Notes: generated by a model from the sequence alone, not told the origin. 6,356 nucleotides of DNA from a bacterium (GCA_021803845.1 JAJZLA010000103.1:1-6356); one strand, 5' to 3'. Positions 1 to 6,083 are shown, counted from the first letter of the stretch. A program made the numbers and translations.

Positions 1-147
1 TATTACCGCATTTTTAATGCCGTATATTCTCGCAACGCCGTCTCCGACGGATAAAACCACGCCTACTTCGCTGATATCGACGCTTTTAGTATAAGACTCT
101 ATCTTGCTTTTTATAATATCTGTAATTTCCGAAGGCTTAATTGGCAT
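1..147 (-). CDS. atpA: ATP synthase F1 subunit alpha, N-terminal fragment
   Basis: This is the first 49 codons of the alpha subunit of the F1 catalytic head; the gene runs off the left edge of the window. The fragment begins MPIKPSEITDIIKSKIES and continues with EVGVVLSVGDGVARIYG, the conserved N-terminal beta-barrel segment of bacterial AtpA. The catalytic/nucleotide-binding domain is outside the window. The ATG at 147-145 is chosen because the family pattern begins there and because an AAGGAG ribosome-binding site lies at 162-157, nine bases upstream, inside the end of atpH. The start overlaps the atpH stop by 11 bp, which suggests translational coupling. The gene is too short for automatic ORF calling here but the identification is strong. 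Confidence 0.95.
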   Translation of the reverse strand, partial: MPIKPSEITDIIKSKIESYTKSVDISEVGVVLSVGDGVARIYGIKNAVI

Positions 148-697
148 TAATTAACGCTCCTTGCTTTAAGTATTTATGAAAATTATCTAAACGGGTTTTT
201 ATGCTTGAATCGTATAAAACATTATCTATATTAATTATATAACCGCCTAAGATATTTTCGTCTATTTCGGACTTAATAGATACGGTTTTTTTCAGGGCTT
301 TTTCCGTCATCTCGATTAGTTTGCTTTTTTCTTCGGGTTTTAATTCTCTTGCGGAAATAACTTTTACTTTCAATATATTATTGCGGTTATCGCGCAAATT
401 TGAATATTCCGTAAAAATTTTAGGGAGATACCCTATTCTTTCCTGTTCTATTAACAAATGAAGAAAATTTATAAAATGCTCGTTAAAAGAAAGTTCCTTG
501 CTAAGTAATTTTATAACTTCAAATCTTTCCTGCTTATCTATGTATGTTTGCGAAATAAATTCTTTAAGGCATAGCTTTTCGTAACAGAAATTAATAAATT
601 TATTGAAGTCGTTAAAAATTTCATCTACTATCCGAAAATTTGCGGCTACGCTAAACAGAGCCGAACTATAGCGCTTACTTATTTGACTGTTCTGCAA
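137..697 (-). CDS. atpH: ATP synthase F1 subunit delta (OSCP-type stator protein)
   Basis: The delta subunit sits on top of the F1 head in the cytoplasm and ties the b/b' peripheral stalk to alpha, so that the head does not spin with the rotor. The 186-residue length is normal for the family. Near the N-terminus ISKRYSSALFSVA matches the first helix of the OSCP/delta domain. The C-terminal part carries the family signature around residues 150-170 (LGGYIINIDNVLYDSSIKTR), the usual GG-x-I-x-I-x-D segment. The start codon is TTG (697-695), preceded by a purine-rich GAGGAAGG stretch (706-699) within the end of atpF; there is no ATG or GTG early enough to replace it without cutting the conserved first helix. 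It overlaps atpF by 23 bp and atpA by 11 bp, as expected for a coupled atp operon. Confidence 0.95.
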   Translation of the reverse strand: MQNSQISKRYSSALFSVAANFRIVDEIFNDFNKFINFCYEKLCLKEFISQTYIDKQERFEVIKLLSKELSFNEHFINFLHLLIEQERIGYLPKIFTEYSNLRDNRNNILKVKVISARELKPEEKSKLIEMTEKALKKTVSIKSEIDENILGGYIINIDNVLYDSSIKTRLDNFHKYLKQGALINAN

Positions 698-1169
698 ATC
701 CTTCCTCTTGTGCTTTAAGAAAATTTTCGTTTAATTTATTATCGATGTCTGATTCTATCTCTTTTTTTATCTTTTCGTTTGCGGTTTGAAAAGACTTGCT
801 TATCATTTCTTCCAGTAGCTTTTTTCTGTGATTGTCTATTTCGTCTTTTGCATGTTCCAAATAAGCATTGACGATTTTATCGGAGGTCATTTCGGCGTTT
901 TTAATAATCATTTTTTTTTCCGCCGCCGCTTCTTTTATTGCGTCTTCTCTAATTTCCCGCATCTCTTTTCTTGTTTTTTCAAGTTCGGATTTAGCCTCTT
1001 GATATATCTCTTTCGCCTTATTTTCATATTCCTTTGCTTTTTCAAGATGAGATTCTATGTCGCGCCGCCTGCCGCCTAAGAAAGTTATACCGTATTTAAT
1101 ATAAATATAAGCTATTCCTATTGCAAGTATAATCGTATCGAATACTCGCCAAAAGATTTCCATATTCAT
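675..1169 (-). CDS. atpF: ATP synthase Fo subunit b
   Basis: This is one of two b-type peripheral-stalk subunits encoded side by side. The 164-residue protein has a single N-terminal membrane segment (about residues 8-31, WRVFDTIILAIGIAYIYIKY onward), then a basic GGRRR turn, followed by a long charged, Ala/Glu/Lys-rich helix (about 35-150) that would form the coiled-coil stalk reaching delta. The ATG at 1169 overlaps the stop of the preceding b' gene as ATGA (4 bp), so translation is probably coupled; no clear Shine-Dalgarno is visible upstream. Methionine 3 is a possible alternative start with little effect. It carries no recognisable cleavable signal peptide. Assignment as b rather than b' rests on order (b' first, b second), as seen in deltaproteobacteria and cyanobacteria; the sequences alone are too diverged for me to be certain which is which. 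Confidence 0.9.
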   Translation of the reverse strand: MNMEIFWRVFDTIILAIGIAYIYIKYGITFLGGRRRDIESHLEKAKEYENKAKEIYQEAKSELEKTRKEMREIREDAIKEAAAEKKMIIKNAEMTSDKIVNAYLEHAKDEIDNHRKKLLEEMISKSFQTANEKIKKEIESDIDNKLNENFLKAQEEGFAEQSNK

Positions 1170-1594
1170 AAATTTATAATTTTTTTTGATATTAAATCCG
1201 CGATTTCTTCCGATTTCAACATATAATCTTTTATTAAATCGTTTTTTTCTTTATCGAAGTTTTTAAGGGCCTCGGCTAAATTTTTCGACGCTTTTTTTCT
1301 GGCTTCGTCAACCACTCTATGTGCTTCGGCTAAACCTTCTTTTTTGTAAGATTCGCGAATACCGTTTATTTCTATTTTTAATTTATTTTTTTCCTGCTCG
1401 GCAGATTCGTATAATTTTTTCGTTAAATCTTCAAAGTTTTCTTTATTGACTTTATGGGAAGATAAAATGCTTTCCCGTTCTTTAAGAATTTTTCTTATAG
1501 GTTTAAACAAAAAAAGGTTTAAAAGATAAGTAAAAATTAAAAAGGAGGCGGCTTCGAATAAAAGCCCCTGCCAAGTAATGACTAATTCGGACAT
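1166..1594 (-). CDS. atpF': ATP synthase Fo subunit b' (second b-type stalk subunit)
   Basis: This 142-residue protein has a hydrophobic N-terminal membrane span (about residues 9-30, ending LNLFLFKP) followed by the family motif FKPIRKILKERE. The rest is a long charged helix suited to pairing with subunit b in a heterodimeric peripheral stalk. FKPI-x-K-x-L-x-x-R is a widely conserved b/b' pattern just after the membrane. It lies 31 bp after parB, in a spacer that is almost pure A and T and has no visible Shine-Dalgarno sequence, so its ribosome loading is unexplained. Its stop overlaps the atpF start by 4 bp. The gene is sometimes labelled atpX or atpF2. Family membership is secure; the prime designation is inferred from gene order. 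Confidence 0.9.
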   Translation of the reverse strand: MSELVITWQGLLFEAASFLIFTYLLNLFLFKPIRKILKERESILSSHKVNKENFEDLTKKLYESAEQEKNKLKIEINGIRESYKKEGLAEAHRVVDEARKKASKNLAEALKNFDKEKNDLIKDYMLKSEEIADLISKKIINL

Positions 1595-1625
1595 ATAATA
1601 TTTATATTTTTTATTTTTTTATGTA

Positions 1626-2531
1626 TCAATTTTTATTTATAAATTCTATAATCCTTTCAAGCTCTTCGCCCGAATAAAATTCTATTTCTATTCTGCCTTT
1701 AAGCTCGCTTCCTTTGCTCTTATAATTAATTTTAACTTTAGTCTGAAGTTTTTCAAGCAGTTCTTCTTCATAACTTTTAATCTGATATGATACCGATATA
1801 TCCTTTTTCGGCTTATTTTCTTTATTTTTTGTTTTAAGCTCTCTGACCTTGCGCTCCGTTTCCCTCACATTTAATTTTTCGCCGGAAATAGTATTTAACA
1901 GCATACCGGCTTCGTCGTCGGACAACCCTACAAGATTTCTTGCATGTGAAGGAGTTATTTTCCCGTAGATAAGCTCTTTTTTGACTTCGTCGGGCAGGGA
2001 AAGGAGCCTCAGCATATTGGTAATGGTAGCCCTGTCTTTTCCGACTTTTACCGCAAGTTCTTCATGCGTAAGCTTGTATTCTTCTATAAGCCGCATATAA
2101 CAGTTTGCTTCTTCGATGACGTTTAAATCCTGTCTCTGTATGTTTTCTATTAATGCAATTTCAAGTGCCGCCGCACCGGAAATGTCTTTAATAATTGCCG
2201 GAACTTTTTGAAACTTAAGCTCAACGGCTGCTCTGTATCTCCTTTCTCCGGCTATTAAATCGTATTCGCCTTCTTTTTTAGATTTCGCTACTATTAAAGG
2301 CTGAATTATGCCGTTTTCTTTAATCGAGTTTTTCAACTCGACAAGTTTATCTTTATCAAAATACTGCCTGGGTTGATATACGCCGGTATTAACTTTATCT
2401 ATTTCTATTTCAAAAACGGAAAACTTATCGTCTATACCGGGCATGTTCTCTTTTAGGTTGAAATCGGTTAACAACGCCCCGAGCCCCCTGCCCAGCACAT
2501 TTTTTTTAATATGTTTTGCTTTTTCTTCCAT
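1626..2531 (-). CDS. parB: Chromosome-partitioning protein ParB (Spo0J family)
   Basis: ParB is a CTP-dependent DNA clamp that loads at parS, spreads along DNA and stimulates the ParA ATPase during chromosome segregation. The 301-residue protein has every expected part: an N-terminal GRGLGALL segment (residues 14-21), the kind that contacts ParA; the ParB/Srx domain with VYQPRQYFD (51-59), the CTP-pocket box GERRYRA (95-101) and ENIQR (129-133); a helix-turn-helix around 154-177 (LTHEELAVKVGKDRATITNMLRLL) that reads parS; a lysine-rich linker; and a C-terminal dimerisation region ending IIEFINKN. The ATG at 2531 has an AAGGA site eight bases upstream (2544-2540). It follows parA by 21 bp and is very probably cotranscribed with it. 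Its cognate site is the perfect parS at 3433-3448, immediately upstream of the parA promoter. Confidence 0.97.
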   Translation of the reverse strand: MEEKAKHIKKNVLGRGLGALLTDFNLKENMPGIDDKFSVFEIEIDKVNTGVYQPRQYFDKDKLVELKNSIKENGIIQPLIVAKSKKEGEYDLIAGERRYRAAVELKFQKVPAIIKDISGAAALEIALIENIQRQDLNVIEEANCYMRLIEEYKLTHEELAVKVGKDRATITNMLRLLSLPDEVKKELIYGKITPSHARNLVGLSDDEAGMLLNTISGEKLNVRETERKVRELKTKNKENKPKKDISVSYQIKSYEEELLEKLQTKVKINYKSKGSELKGRIEIEFYSGEELERIIEFINKN

Positions 2532-2552
2532 ATCATTAGTCCTTTTTTAAGT

Positions 2553-3320
2553 TTATGCCGCTTTAGATAAAAACTCTTTGGTAAGTTCGAGATAGTAAAC
2601 CGCACCTTTTGAATTTATGTCGTATAGAATTATGGGCTTTCCGAAACTGGAACTTTCCGGAAGTTTTACGTTTCTCGGTATAACGTTTTCGTAAATTTTC
2701 TGTCCGAAATATTTTTTAACTTCGCTTACGATTTGATTTGTGAGGTTGGCCCTTCCGTCGAACATTGTAAACAAAACCCCTTCTACGCATAAAGTTTTGT
2801 TTAATCTTTGATTGACTAATTGTATAGTCTGCATAAGCCGAGATATCCCTTCTAAAGAATAGTACTCACACTGCATAGGAATTAAAACGCTGTCCGAAGC
2901 GGTCAGGGCATTAATAGTCAAAAGCCCTAAAGAAGGCGGAGTATCGATAAAAATATAATCGTAATCGCCTTTTATTTTATTTATAATATTTTTTTTAAAA
3001 AAATACTCTCTTTCCTTAACGTTTACGAGTTCTACCTCTATGCCGGCAAGGTCGGAATTTGCGGGCATTAAATAAAGATTTTTCATCTCCGTATGATAAA
3101 CCGCATCATCGACTTCGGCCGTGCCTGCAAGACATTCATAAACGGTAGGTTTTCCGTTATCGACGGAAATGTTTAACCCGCTTGTGGCATTCGCCTGAGG
3201 GTCTGCATCTATCAACAGCACCTTTTTCTCGTATGCAGATAAGCATGCGGCAATATTAACAGCGGTAGTAGTTTTACCCACTCCGCCTTTCTGATTTGAA
3301 ATACATACTACTTTTGACAT
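2553..3320 (-). CDS. parA: Chromosome-partitioning ATPase ParA (Soj family)
   Basis: ParA is a deviant-Walker ATPase that dimerises on ATP, coats the nucleoid non-specifically and is released by ParB, moving the origin region. The 255-residue length is typical of chromosomal Soj-type proteins without the extra N-terminal DNA-binding domain found in many plasmid ParAs. Visible motifs are the deviant Walker A KGGVGKTT (residues 11-18, signature lysine K11 and P-loop lysine K16), the DADPQAN box with D40, and Walker B YIFIDTPPSLG (122-132, D126). The segment MQCEYYSLEGISRL is also characteristic of Soj proteins. The ATG at 3320 places the P-loop at the usual distance from the N-terminus; the upstream leader shows only a weak GGG element as a ribosome site. 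A sigma70-like promoter lies at 3374-3402 and parS just beyond it. Confidence 0.97.
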   Translation of the reverse strand: MSKVVCISNQKGGVGKTTTAVNIAACLSAYEKKVLLIDADPQANATSGLNISVDNGKPTVYECLAGTAEVDDAVYHTEMKNLYLMPANSDLAGIEVELVNVKEREYFFKKNIINKIKGDYDYIFIDTPPSLGLLTINALTASDSVLIPMQCEYYSLEGISRLMQTIQLVNQRLNKTLCVEGVLFTMFDGRANLTNQIVSEVKKYFGQKIYENVIPRNVKLPESSSFGKPIILYDINSKGAVYYLELTKEFLSKAA

Positions 3321-3373
3321 AAAAATTAACCCGCAAACATCATTTATATATATTATTAAAAAATTACGAAATA

Positions 3374-3402
3374 ATTATATCATTAATTAAATTTAATTCC
3401 AA
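3374..3402 (-). promoter_or_regulatory. Putative sigma70-type promoter of the parAB-atp series
   Basis: On the minus strand a TTGGAA -35 box (3402-3397) is followed after exactly 17 bp by a perfect TATAAT -10 box (3379-3374). Transcription would start near 3367, giving a leader of about 46 bases before the parA ATG. The -35 box lies 22 bp from the edge of the parS palindrome, so ParB bound or spread there could influence this promoter. This is the only good promoter I see upstream of parA, parB and the atp genes. The prediction rests on consensus matching alone, in DNA that is very A+T-rich. Confidence 0.7.
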
Positions 3403-3424
3403 TTTATTCTCGTTTAATTTTAAA

Positions 3425-3456
3425 AACATAATTGTTTCACGTGAAACAATTATGTT
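3425..3456. promoter_or_regulatory. parS: parS centromere-like site within a 32-bp perfect palindrome
   Basis: Positions 3433-3448 read TGTTTCACGTGAAACA, the exact 16-bp consensus parS sequence bound by chromosomal ParB/Spo0J. The symmetry extends without mismatch eight more bases on each side, to 3425 and 3456, giving two 16-base arms with no loop. Its cognate genes parA and parB follow directly, so the locus is a self-contained ParABS unit. It begins three bases after the stop codon of the metal-transporter gene and ends 22 bp before the parA -35 box. On the minus strand the palindrome is followed by a short run of Ts, so it might also work as a transcription terminator. Confidence 0.97.
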
Positions 3457-3459
3457 CCT

Positions 3460-4170
3460 TCACATTAATGCTATCAGCCTTCCGCAAATAAACCCTGCGG
3501 CGGCGGCGGCTCCGCCTATCAAAACCATTTCGGAAGCGCTTTTTAATCTGCCGGTCTTAGTTACTTTTGCTTTGGCAAGTCCGGTAAAGGCAAGAATGAC
3601 GACGGTAAAAATAATCGAAACGGAAACCGCCGTTAATGAATGTTTAATAAAGAAAAAAGGCAGCAGAGGCGGAATACCGCCTGCTAAAAAAGATAATCCG
3701 GTATATGATGCTATTTTTATCGGGTTTTCATAATAATCCTTGCTTATCCCAAGTTCGTCCTGAACCATAAAATCAAGCAGTATTTTTTTATCCGACATAA
3801 GTTTTTTAACTATAGGCTCTATTTCTTCTATCGTAAACCCTTTATCCTGGTATATTTCATATATTTCTTCAATTTCATGCTCTGGATTTTCTTTAATTTC
3901 CCTGATCTCCCTGTTAATTTCTTTCTGATAAAATTCGTTCTGCGATTTTGTCGCAAGGTAAGCGCCAAAAAACATCGATACGGTACCTGCGACGATTTCC
4001 GCTGCGCCGGACATTAAAACTATTTTCAAGTTTATTAATGCTCCGGTAACGCCCGCTATAAATCCGACCGTAGTAACTAACCCGTCGTTAATTCCGAATA
4101 CGAACTCTCTTATCAATCTGCCTTCAGGCGTATGCCAGTCTTCATTATGAAATCTTTTTAACGGATCCAA
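3460..4170 (-). CDS. VIT1/CCC1-family membrane transporter (probable Fe2+/Mn2+)
   Basis: This 236-residue protein belongs to the VIT1/CCC1 (DUF125) family, whose studied members move ferrous iron or manganese out of the cytosol by proton exchange. The N-terminal EDWHTPEGRLIREFVFGINDGLVTT is the family hallmark, with the conserved Asp at residue 29. Membrane segments appear at about 24-46, 50-73, 154-174, 180-199 and 213-235. Between the second and third lies a cytoplasmic, Glu-rich helical region (about 76-148; E84, E88, E91, E97, E99, E101, E102, M125, M135, E139) of the type that binds metal in plant VIT1. The start is TTG at 4170, directly after an in-frame stop; a GGGGGCG stretch upstream may act as the ribosome site. 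It overlaps gltX by 26 bp and is presumably translated from the same mRNA. Metal specificity and direction cannot be read from sequence. Confidence 0.88.
   Translation of the reverse strand: MDPLKRFHNEDWHTPEGRLIREFVFGINDGLVTTVGFIAGVTGALINLKIVLMSGAAEIVAGTVSMFFGAYLATKSQNEFYQKEINREIREIKENPEHEIEEIYEIYQDKGFTIEEIEPIVKKLMSDKKILLDFMVQDELGISKDYYENPIKIASYTGLSFLAGGIPPLLPFFFIKHSLTAVSVSIIFTVVILAFTGLAKAKVTKTGRLKSASEMVLIGGAAAAAGFICGRLIALM
3497..3510. repeat. Short GCG/GGC trinucleotide run
   Basis: Four and two-thirds tandem GCG units form a G+C-only tract in otherwise A+T-rich DNA. On the coding strand it gives most of the five-alanine run (residues 221-225) in the last membrane segment of the metal transporter. 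It may simply reflect a small-residue helix; slippage here would add or remove alanines without breaking the frame. Confidence 0.6.
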
Positions 4171-5665
4171 TTATTGCGCCCCCATATAGCCTTTTAAGCG
4201 TTCTTTCCCTGCCCATAAATTTTATAATTTTAAGAATTGACGGGCCGTCCGGCCGTCCTGTTATGCAAAACCTTAACGTTTCATAGCAGTCTTTTAAGGT
4301 TTTGCCGCTTTCGGAAACAGATTCTTTAACGGCATTTTTTATTGCATTTTCGTCGAATTTATCGGATTCTATTTTTTGAAGATTATTTAAAAGCGTTTCT
4401 TTTAATTTAATATCATATTTAATTTCCGCCGCTTCTATTTTAACATCTTCAAAAAATATCTTAATTTCCGCTAAAATTTCTTTGACGGTCTTAAACTCAT
4501 TTTTTAAAAAATCTATTATTTCGACGAATACTGTTTCTCCGTAAGATTCTTGTAGTTTTTTAAGCGTTTCTTCCGAATTAAATTTTTCGATTAAAATCTT
4601 TATCAATCTTTCGGCTTTTATACTCTGCAGCCATTTTTCGTTTATGTGCCTTAATTTTTCTTCGCTAAAAATTGCGCTGGAACCCCTTACTTTTTTTATG
4701 TCAAAAAGCTCCGCCATTTCTAAAATATCTGAAAATATTTCTTTTTCCGATATTTTTTCTTTGCCGTTTTCAAATTTAAGAACGGTAAAAGTATTGCCGG
4801 TTACCGCAAGGTAATTTAAAATAGCTTCCGGAAGATAGCCTTCTTTCTTATAATACTCAATATTTGAGGCCGCGTCTCTTTTCGACATAATTTTGCCGTC
4901 TTTTCCGTACAAAAGGGAAATATGCGCAAAAACCGGAGGGGTTTTATCTAAAGCGTTAAGAATTAAAATCTGTTTAGGCGTATTGCTTATATGGTCTTCG
5001 CCCCTTATTACATGGGTTATTCCTATATCGTGGTCGTCTATTATCGATGCAAAATTATACGTAAACCTGTTATGCTCCGTTTTTAAAATAAAATCGCCTA
5101 TAAGTTTCGGATTAAACGAAAGCAGTCCGTGAACGGCGTCTTCAAATTCTACGGCTTTAAAATTTCCTCCGGCCTTTAAAACTTTAGCTATATTTAAACG
5201 AATTGACGGATATATGCCCCGTTCTTTAAATTGACTGCTTAATTTTTCTTTTTCGGAGATTGAAAGATTAGCGCATCTGCCGTTATAAATATACGGTTTT
5301 TTCGATTTAACGGCAATTTCTTTGGATATTAAAATTTCTTTTTCGGTGCAAAAACATTCATATATAAGGTCTTTTTCTTTCAGAACTTCAAGATATTTTT
5401 CGTAAACCTCCGTCCTTTCGGACTGCCTGTAAAATCCGCCGTATTTTATTCCAAACCAATTTAAATCCTTAATAATTTCGCTTTCATACTCTTTTTTGCT
5501 TCTCGCTCTGTCCGTATCGTCTATTCTTAGGATAAATTCGCCGCCGTATTTTAGGGCAAAAATATAATTAAAAAAGGCTGTTCTCACCCCTCCTATGTGT
5601 AAATTCCCCGTAGGACTCGGCGCAAAACGAACCCTAACTCCGTCCGCTTTTAAATTTTCTTTCAT
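4145..5665 (-). CDS. gltX: Glutamyl-tRNA synthetase
   Basis: This class I aminoacyl-tRNA synthetase attaches glutamate to tRNA in the cytoplasm. The 506-residue protein has the Rossmann-fold catalytic core with RFAPSPTGNLHIGG (residues 13-26; the HIGH-type motif is HIGG) and the second signature as MSKR (260-263) within GKDGKIMSKRDAA. GDFIL (190-194), YNFASIIDDHDIGITHVIRGEDH (203-225) and SNTPKQIL (227-234) are also typical of bacterial GluRS. A zinc-site pattern C104-x-C106 with Y127-x3-C131 lies in the insertion domain. The helical anticodon-binding region follows from about 320 to the end. The ATG at 5665 puts the first motif at the normal distance; no Shine-Dalgarno is evident. It overlaps the downstream transporter gene by 26 bp. 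Whether it charges tRNA-Glu only, tRNA-Gln only, or both cannot be told from this window. Confidence 0.96.
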   Translation of the reverse strand: MKENLKADGVRVRFAPSPTGNLHIGGVRTAFFNYIFALKYGGEFILRIDDTDRARSKKEYESEIIKDLNWFGIKYGGFYRQSERTEVYEKYLEVLKEKDLIYECFCTEKEILISKEIAVKSKKPYIYNGRCANLSISEKEKLSSQFKERGIYPSIRLNIAKVLKAGGNFKAVEFEDAVHGLLSFNPKLIGDFILKTEHNRFTYNFASIIDDHDIGITHVIRGEDHISNTPKQILILNALDKTPPVFAHISLLYGKDGKIMSKRDAASNIEYYKKEGYLPEAILNYLAVTGNTFTVLKFENGKEKISEKEIFSDILEMAELFDIKKVRGSSAIFSEEKLRHINEKWLQSIKAERLIKILIEKFNSEETLKKLQESYGETVFVEIIDFLKNEFKTVKEILAEIKIFFEDVKIEAAEIKYDIKLKETLLNNLQKIESDKFDENAIKNAVKESVSESGKTLKDCYETLRFCITGRPDGPSILKIIKFMGRERTLKRLYGGAIIGSVKKIS

Positions 5666-5719
5666 TTTTATTAATTTTATTGATTGATGGTTATTTAATA
5701 GTTCAATTTAATTGCGTAT

Positions 5720-5749
5720 AGAATAACATATATGAAAGCGGTTATTCAA
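5720..5749 (-). promoter_or_regulatory. Weak candidate promoter of gltX with overlapping inverted repeat
   Basis: On the minus strand TTGAAT (5749-5744) and TATTCT (5725-5720) are separated by 18 bp, a mediocre match to sigma70 boxes about 55 bp upstream of gltX. A perfect 7-bp inverted repeat, GAATAAC at 5721-5727 and GTTATTC at 5741-5747, overlaps both boxes, so a dimeric regulator could bind here. The leader is A+T-rich, so chance matches are likely. Confidence 0.3.
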
Positions 5750-5822
5750 CAAAATCGTTTAAAGGGGAAAAGAAAACAACGGGAATTTATTTATTTGCCC
5801 AATCACAATCGGATTTGTAGGG

Positions 5823-5868
5823 AAACCACCCCGTCAGGCTCAAAGCCTTTTGGCCGCAGGGGTGGTTT
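5823..5868. terminator. Strong G+C-rich hairpin, probable terminator after the CDGSH gene
   Basis: AAACCACCCC (5823-5832) pairs perfectly with GGGGTGGTTT (5859-5868), a 10-bp stem enclosing 26 bases. Inside the loop AGGCT (5836-5840) and AGCCT (5844-5848) can form a second small hairpin. It starts 13 bases past the CDGSH stop on the minus strand and precedes gltX, so ending the CDGSH transcript is the simplest role. The trailing T run is short in either direction (TTT on the minus strand, TTTT on the plus strand). The branched shape could instead be a dispersed palindromic repeat of the REP type; that needs copies elsewhere in the genome. Confidence 0.6.
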
Positions 5869-5881
5869 TAGCAGTTTCTAA

Positions 5882-6076
5882 TTACAGTTTAACCCTTTTA
5901 TCTCCTTCATAAACATAAACTCCGTTATCTGATTCGTCCTTCGTATGGTCGTGCGAACCGTCGCAAAACGGAAAATTCTTTGATAAACCGCATGCGCATA
6001 CATAAATAGGAAATTTTGCGTCCTTTTCTTCGATTGCAATCGGCAGTTTCTTTTCGTGCTTGACTAATCTGGGCAT
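5882..6076 (-). CDS. Small CDGSH-type iron-sulfur protein
   Basis: This 64-residue protein is almost entirely one CDGSH iron-sulfur domain. The signature CACGLSKNFPFCDGSH (residues 27-42) supplies the full 3-Cys/1-His ligand set, C27, C29, C38 and H42, with the same spacing as in mitoNEET, so it should hold a labile [2Fe-2S] cluster. There is no membrane anchor or signal peptide, so it is probably a soluble cytoplasmic protein, unlike animal mitoNEET. Small stand-alone members are common in bacteria and archaea; their roles (electron transfer, cluster handling, redox sensing) are mostly unproven. The start is well supported by AAGGAGGT (6091-6084) seven bases before the ATG. A good promoter lies at 6141-6170 and a hairpin follows the stop, so it looks like a single-gene transcript. 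Confidence 0.93.
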   Translation of the reverse strand: MPRLVKHEKKLPIAIEEKDAKFPIYVCACGLSKNFPFCDGSHDHTKDESDNGVYVYEGDKRVKL

Positions 6077-6083
6077 AATAAAT

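Noticed and set aside
828..1079. Plus-strand open frame of 83 codons
   Set aside because: It is antisense to atpF, its Phe-rich sequence is simply the complement of Lys/Glu-rich codons, and it has no family resemblance.
2324..2341. 7-bp inverted repeat with a 4-base loop
   Set aside because: It falls within the conserved ELKNSIKE coding segment of parB and has no T tract, so it is probably a chance product of codon choice.
3321..3424. Possible small gene between parS and parA
   Set aside because: The stretch is very A+T-rich with stops in all frames I read and is fully explained by the parA promoter and leader.
3452..3733. Plus-strand open frame of 93 codons starting at the edge of parS
   Set aside because: It lies antisense to the C-terminal part of the metal transporter, has no ribosome site and shows no recognisable motif.
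4238..4258. G+C-rich palindromic patch (GGCC/GTCC/GGCC)
   Set aside because: It is inside the gltX coding sequence (the TGRPDGPS segment), with short arms and no sign of regulation.
4893..5132. Plus-strand open frame of 79 codons
   Set aside because: It is antisense to the well-conserved core of gltX and has no independent support.
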